Assembly (NCBI RefSeq): GCF_001905545.1
Contig: NZ_LIPD01000001.1
Span: 186,001-250,000 of the forward strand
Source of the DNA: Streptomyces sp. CB02056
GTDB taxonomy: Bacteria > Actinomycetota > Actinomycetes > Streptomycetales > Streptomycetaceae
DNA: 64,000 nt
Direction: 5' to 3'
The position numbers and the translations under genes were made by a program. Below are positions 63,420 through 64,000 of the stretch, in pieces. The number at the start of each line of letters is the position of its first letter. Within the stretch, counting starts at the first letter, position 1. The notes under the pieces were generated by a model. The model ran no database searches. It saw nothing but the letters and a program-made list of their open reading frames with translations, and was not told where the DNA came from.

Positions 63420-64000
63420 ATGGACCTGCTCGCCAAACTGCCCAGCAAGCCGCCCGCCGACCTCCCCGTCAACCTGCCCGAGAAGCTGTACCTGCTCGCC
63501 TACGACCCGCGGCGCGGGCGGATCACCCGGCAGTCCACCCTCCACCTGGTGCTGCAGGCGGCGGCGCTGACCGAACTGCTGCGCCGCGGACTGGTGCGCG
63601 AGGAGGGCCGGACGGCCGTCGCGAGGGTCCGGGACTCCGCCGCCTCGGCCGGCCTCGACCCGTACAGCGCCCACCTGCTGGGCCGGATCCAGGAGAAGCG
63701 GCCGCACAGCTGGAGCTGGTGGATCGGCCGCGCCCCCAGCGTCGGGCGCGACCAGCCGGCCCGGCGGATCCGGGAGGGCCTGGCGGAGGCGGGCTGGATC
63801 GGCCTCCAGCAGGGCCGGGCGGCCGGGGTGTTCCCGGTCACCCGGGTCACCCTGGACGGGCCCGAGGTGCGCGCGGCGCTGGCGGCCTCCGTCACCGCCG
63901 CGCTGAAGGGCCCGCTCAGCCGGGTGGACCCGGCCGACGCGGCGCTGGTGGCCCTGGTCGCCGCGGGGCGGCTGCGCACGGTGCTGGATCCCAAGCAGCG
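63420..64000 (+). CDS. GPP34 (Golgi phosphoprotein 3-like) family protein, partial
   Basis: The first ~193 residues; the gene continues beyond the right edge. After MDLLAKLPSKPPADLPVNLP, the GPP34 fold is visible: LPEKLYLLAYDPRRGRITRQ, STLHLVLQAAALTELLRRGL, VRDSAASAGLDPYSAHLL, then RRIREGLAEAGWIGLQQGR and TLDGPEVRAALAASVTAAL. In eukaryotes GPP34 (GOLPH3) binds phosphoinositide lipids; bacterial members are actinobacterial and uncharacterised. It starts 41 bases after the RHH gene with GGAGAACGAG upstream. No stop codon is reached, so the C-terminus is not seen. Confidence 0.85.
   Translation, partial: MDLLAKLPSKPPADLPVNLPEKLYLLAYDPRRGRITRQSTLHLVLQAAALTELLRRGLVREEGRTAVARVRDSAASAGLDPYSAHLLGRIQEKRPHSWSWWIGRAPSVGRDQPARRIREGLAEAGWIGLQQGRAAGVFPVTRVTLDGPEVRAALAASVTAALKGPLSRVDPADAALVALVAAGRLRTVLDPKQ

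Overview
The window is high-GC, gene-dense actinobacterial chromosome. Short intergenic gaps, GTG/TTG starts, ATGA/GTGA stop-start overlaps and several apparently leaderless promoters all fit Streptomyces or Kitasatospora (Streptomycetaceae). The conserved housekeeping order (era, leuA, recO-uppS, the znu operon with zur, glyS, dusB, ppdK, dgt-dnaG-sigma factor) matches, from memory, the core region of Streptomyces chromosomes. Genus and species cannot be fixed from the sequence alone.

Layout. 1-12 kb is core: the tail of era, a hydrolase, a secreted-type M4 protease (protealysin/thermolysin family) with a downstream emfourin-like inhibitor, leuA behind a 15-residue leader peptide with four consecutive Leu codons, a TerB-like protein, recO-uppS, a zinc uptake operon (znuA-znuC-znuB-zur) with two Zur boxes, and glyS. 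12-35 kb is accessory: a His/Gln/Pro-rich helical protein, a membrane protein coupled to a NADAR protein, a threonine aldolase, a decayed methyltransferase, several hydrolases, an LLM oxidoreductase coupled to a deaminase, an Lrp regulator, a MarR pair, a two-component system whose kinase carries an insert in its ATPase domain, a PAP2 phosphatase that reads into the response regulator, an IS5-type transposase remnant beside VapBC, and two MFS exporters, each divergent from its own regulator (MerR; XRE/MmyB-like).

35-48 kb holds a second NarL-type two-component system with a DUF4097 protein behind a long perfect palindrome, dusB, ppdK, a secreted RNase Sa/barnase-type ribonuclease, an AbiEi/DUF559-like protein divergent from an ADP-ribosylglycohydrolase, a GNAT acetyltransferase and a PAC2 protein. 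48-64 kb holds an SGNH lipoprotein, dgt, dnaG, a group 2 sigma factor, a DUF2690 XRE protein, glutamate decarboxylase, xylulokinase, a YtxH-like protein, two tandem tRNA-Asn genes, two tandem trypsin-like proteases, a CAT-anticodon tRNA, and a final operon encoding an SPFH protein, a ribbon-helix-helix protein and a GPP34-family protein behind a 16-bp perfect palindrome.

Best candidates for new biology: the SPFH-RHH-GPP34 operon and its palindrome; the M4 protease/inhibitor pair; the 24-bp palindrome before the DUF4097 two-component operon; the PAP2/response regulator antisense overlap; and the compensatory acceptor-stem change between the two tRNA-Asn copies. All functions are inferred from motifs read by eye; no database search was run.
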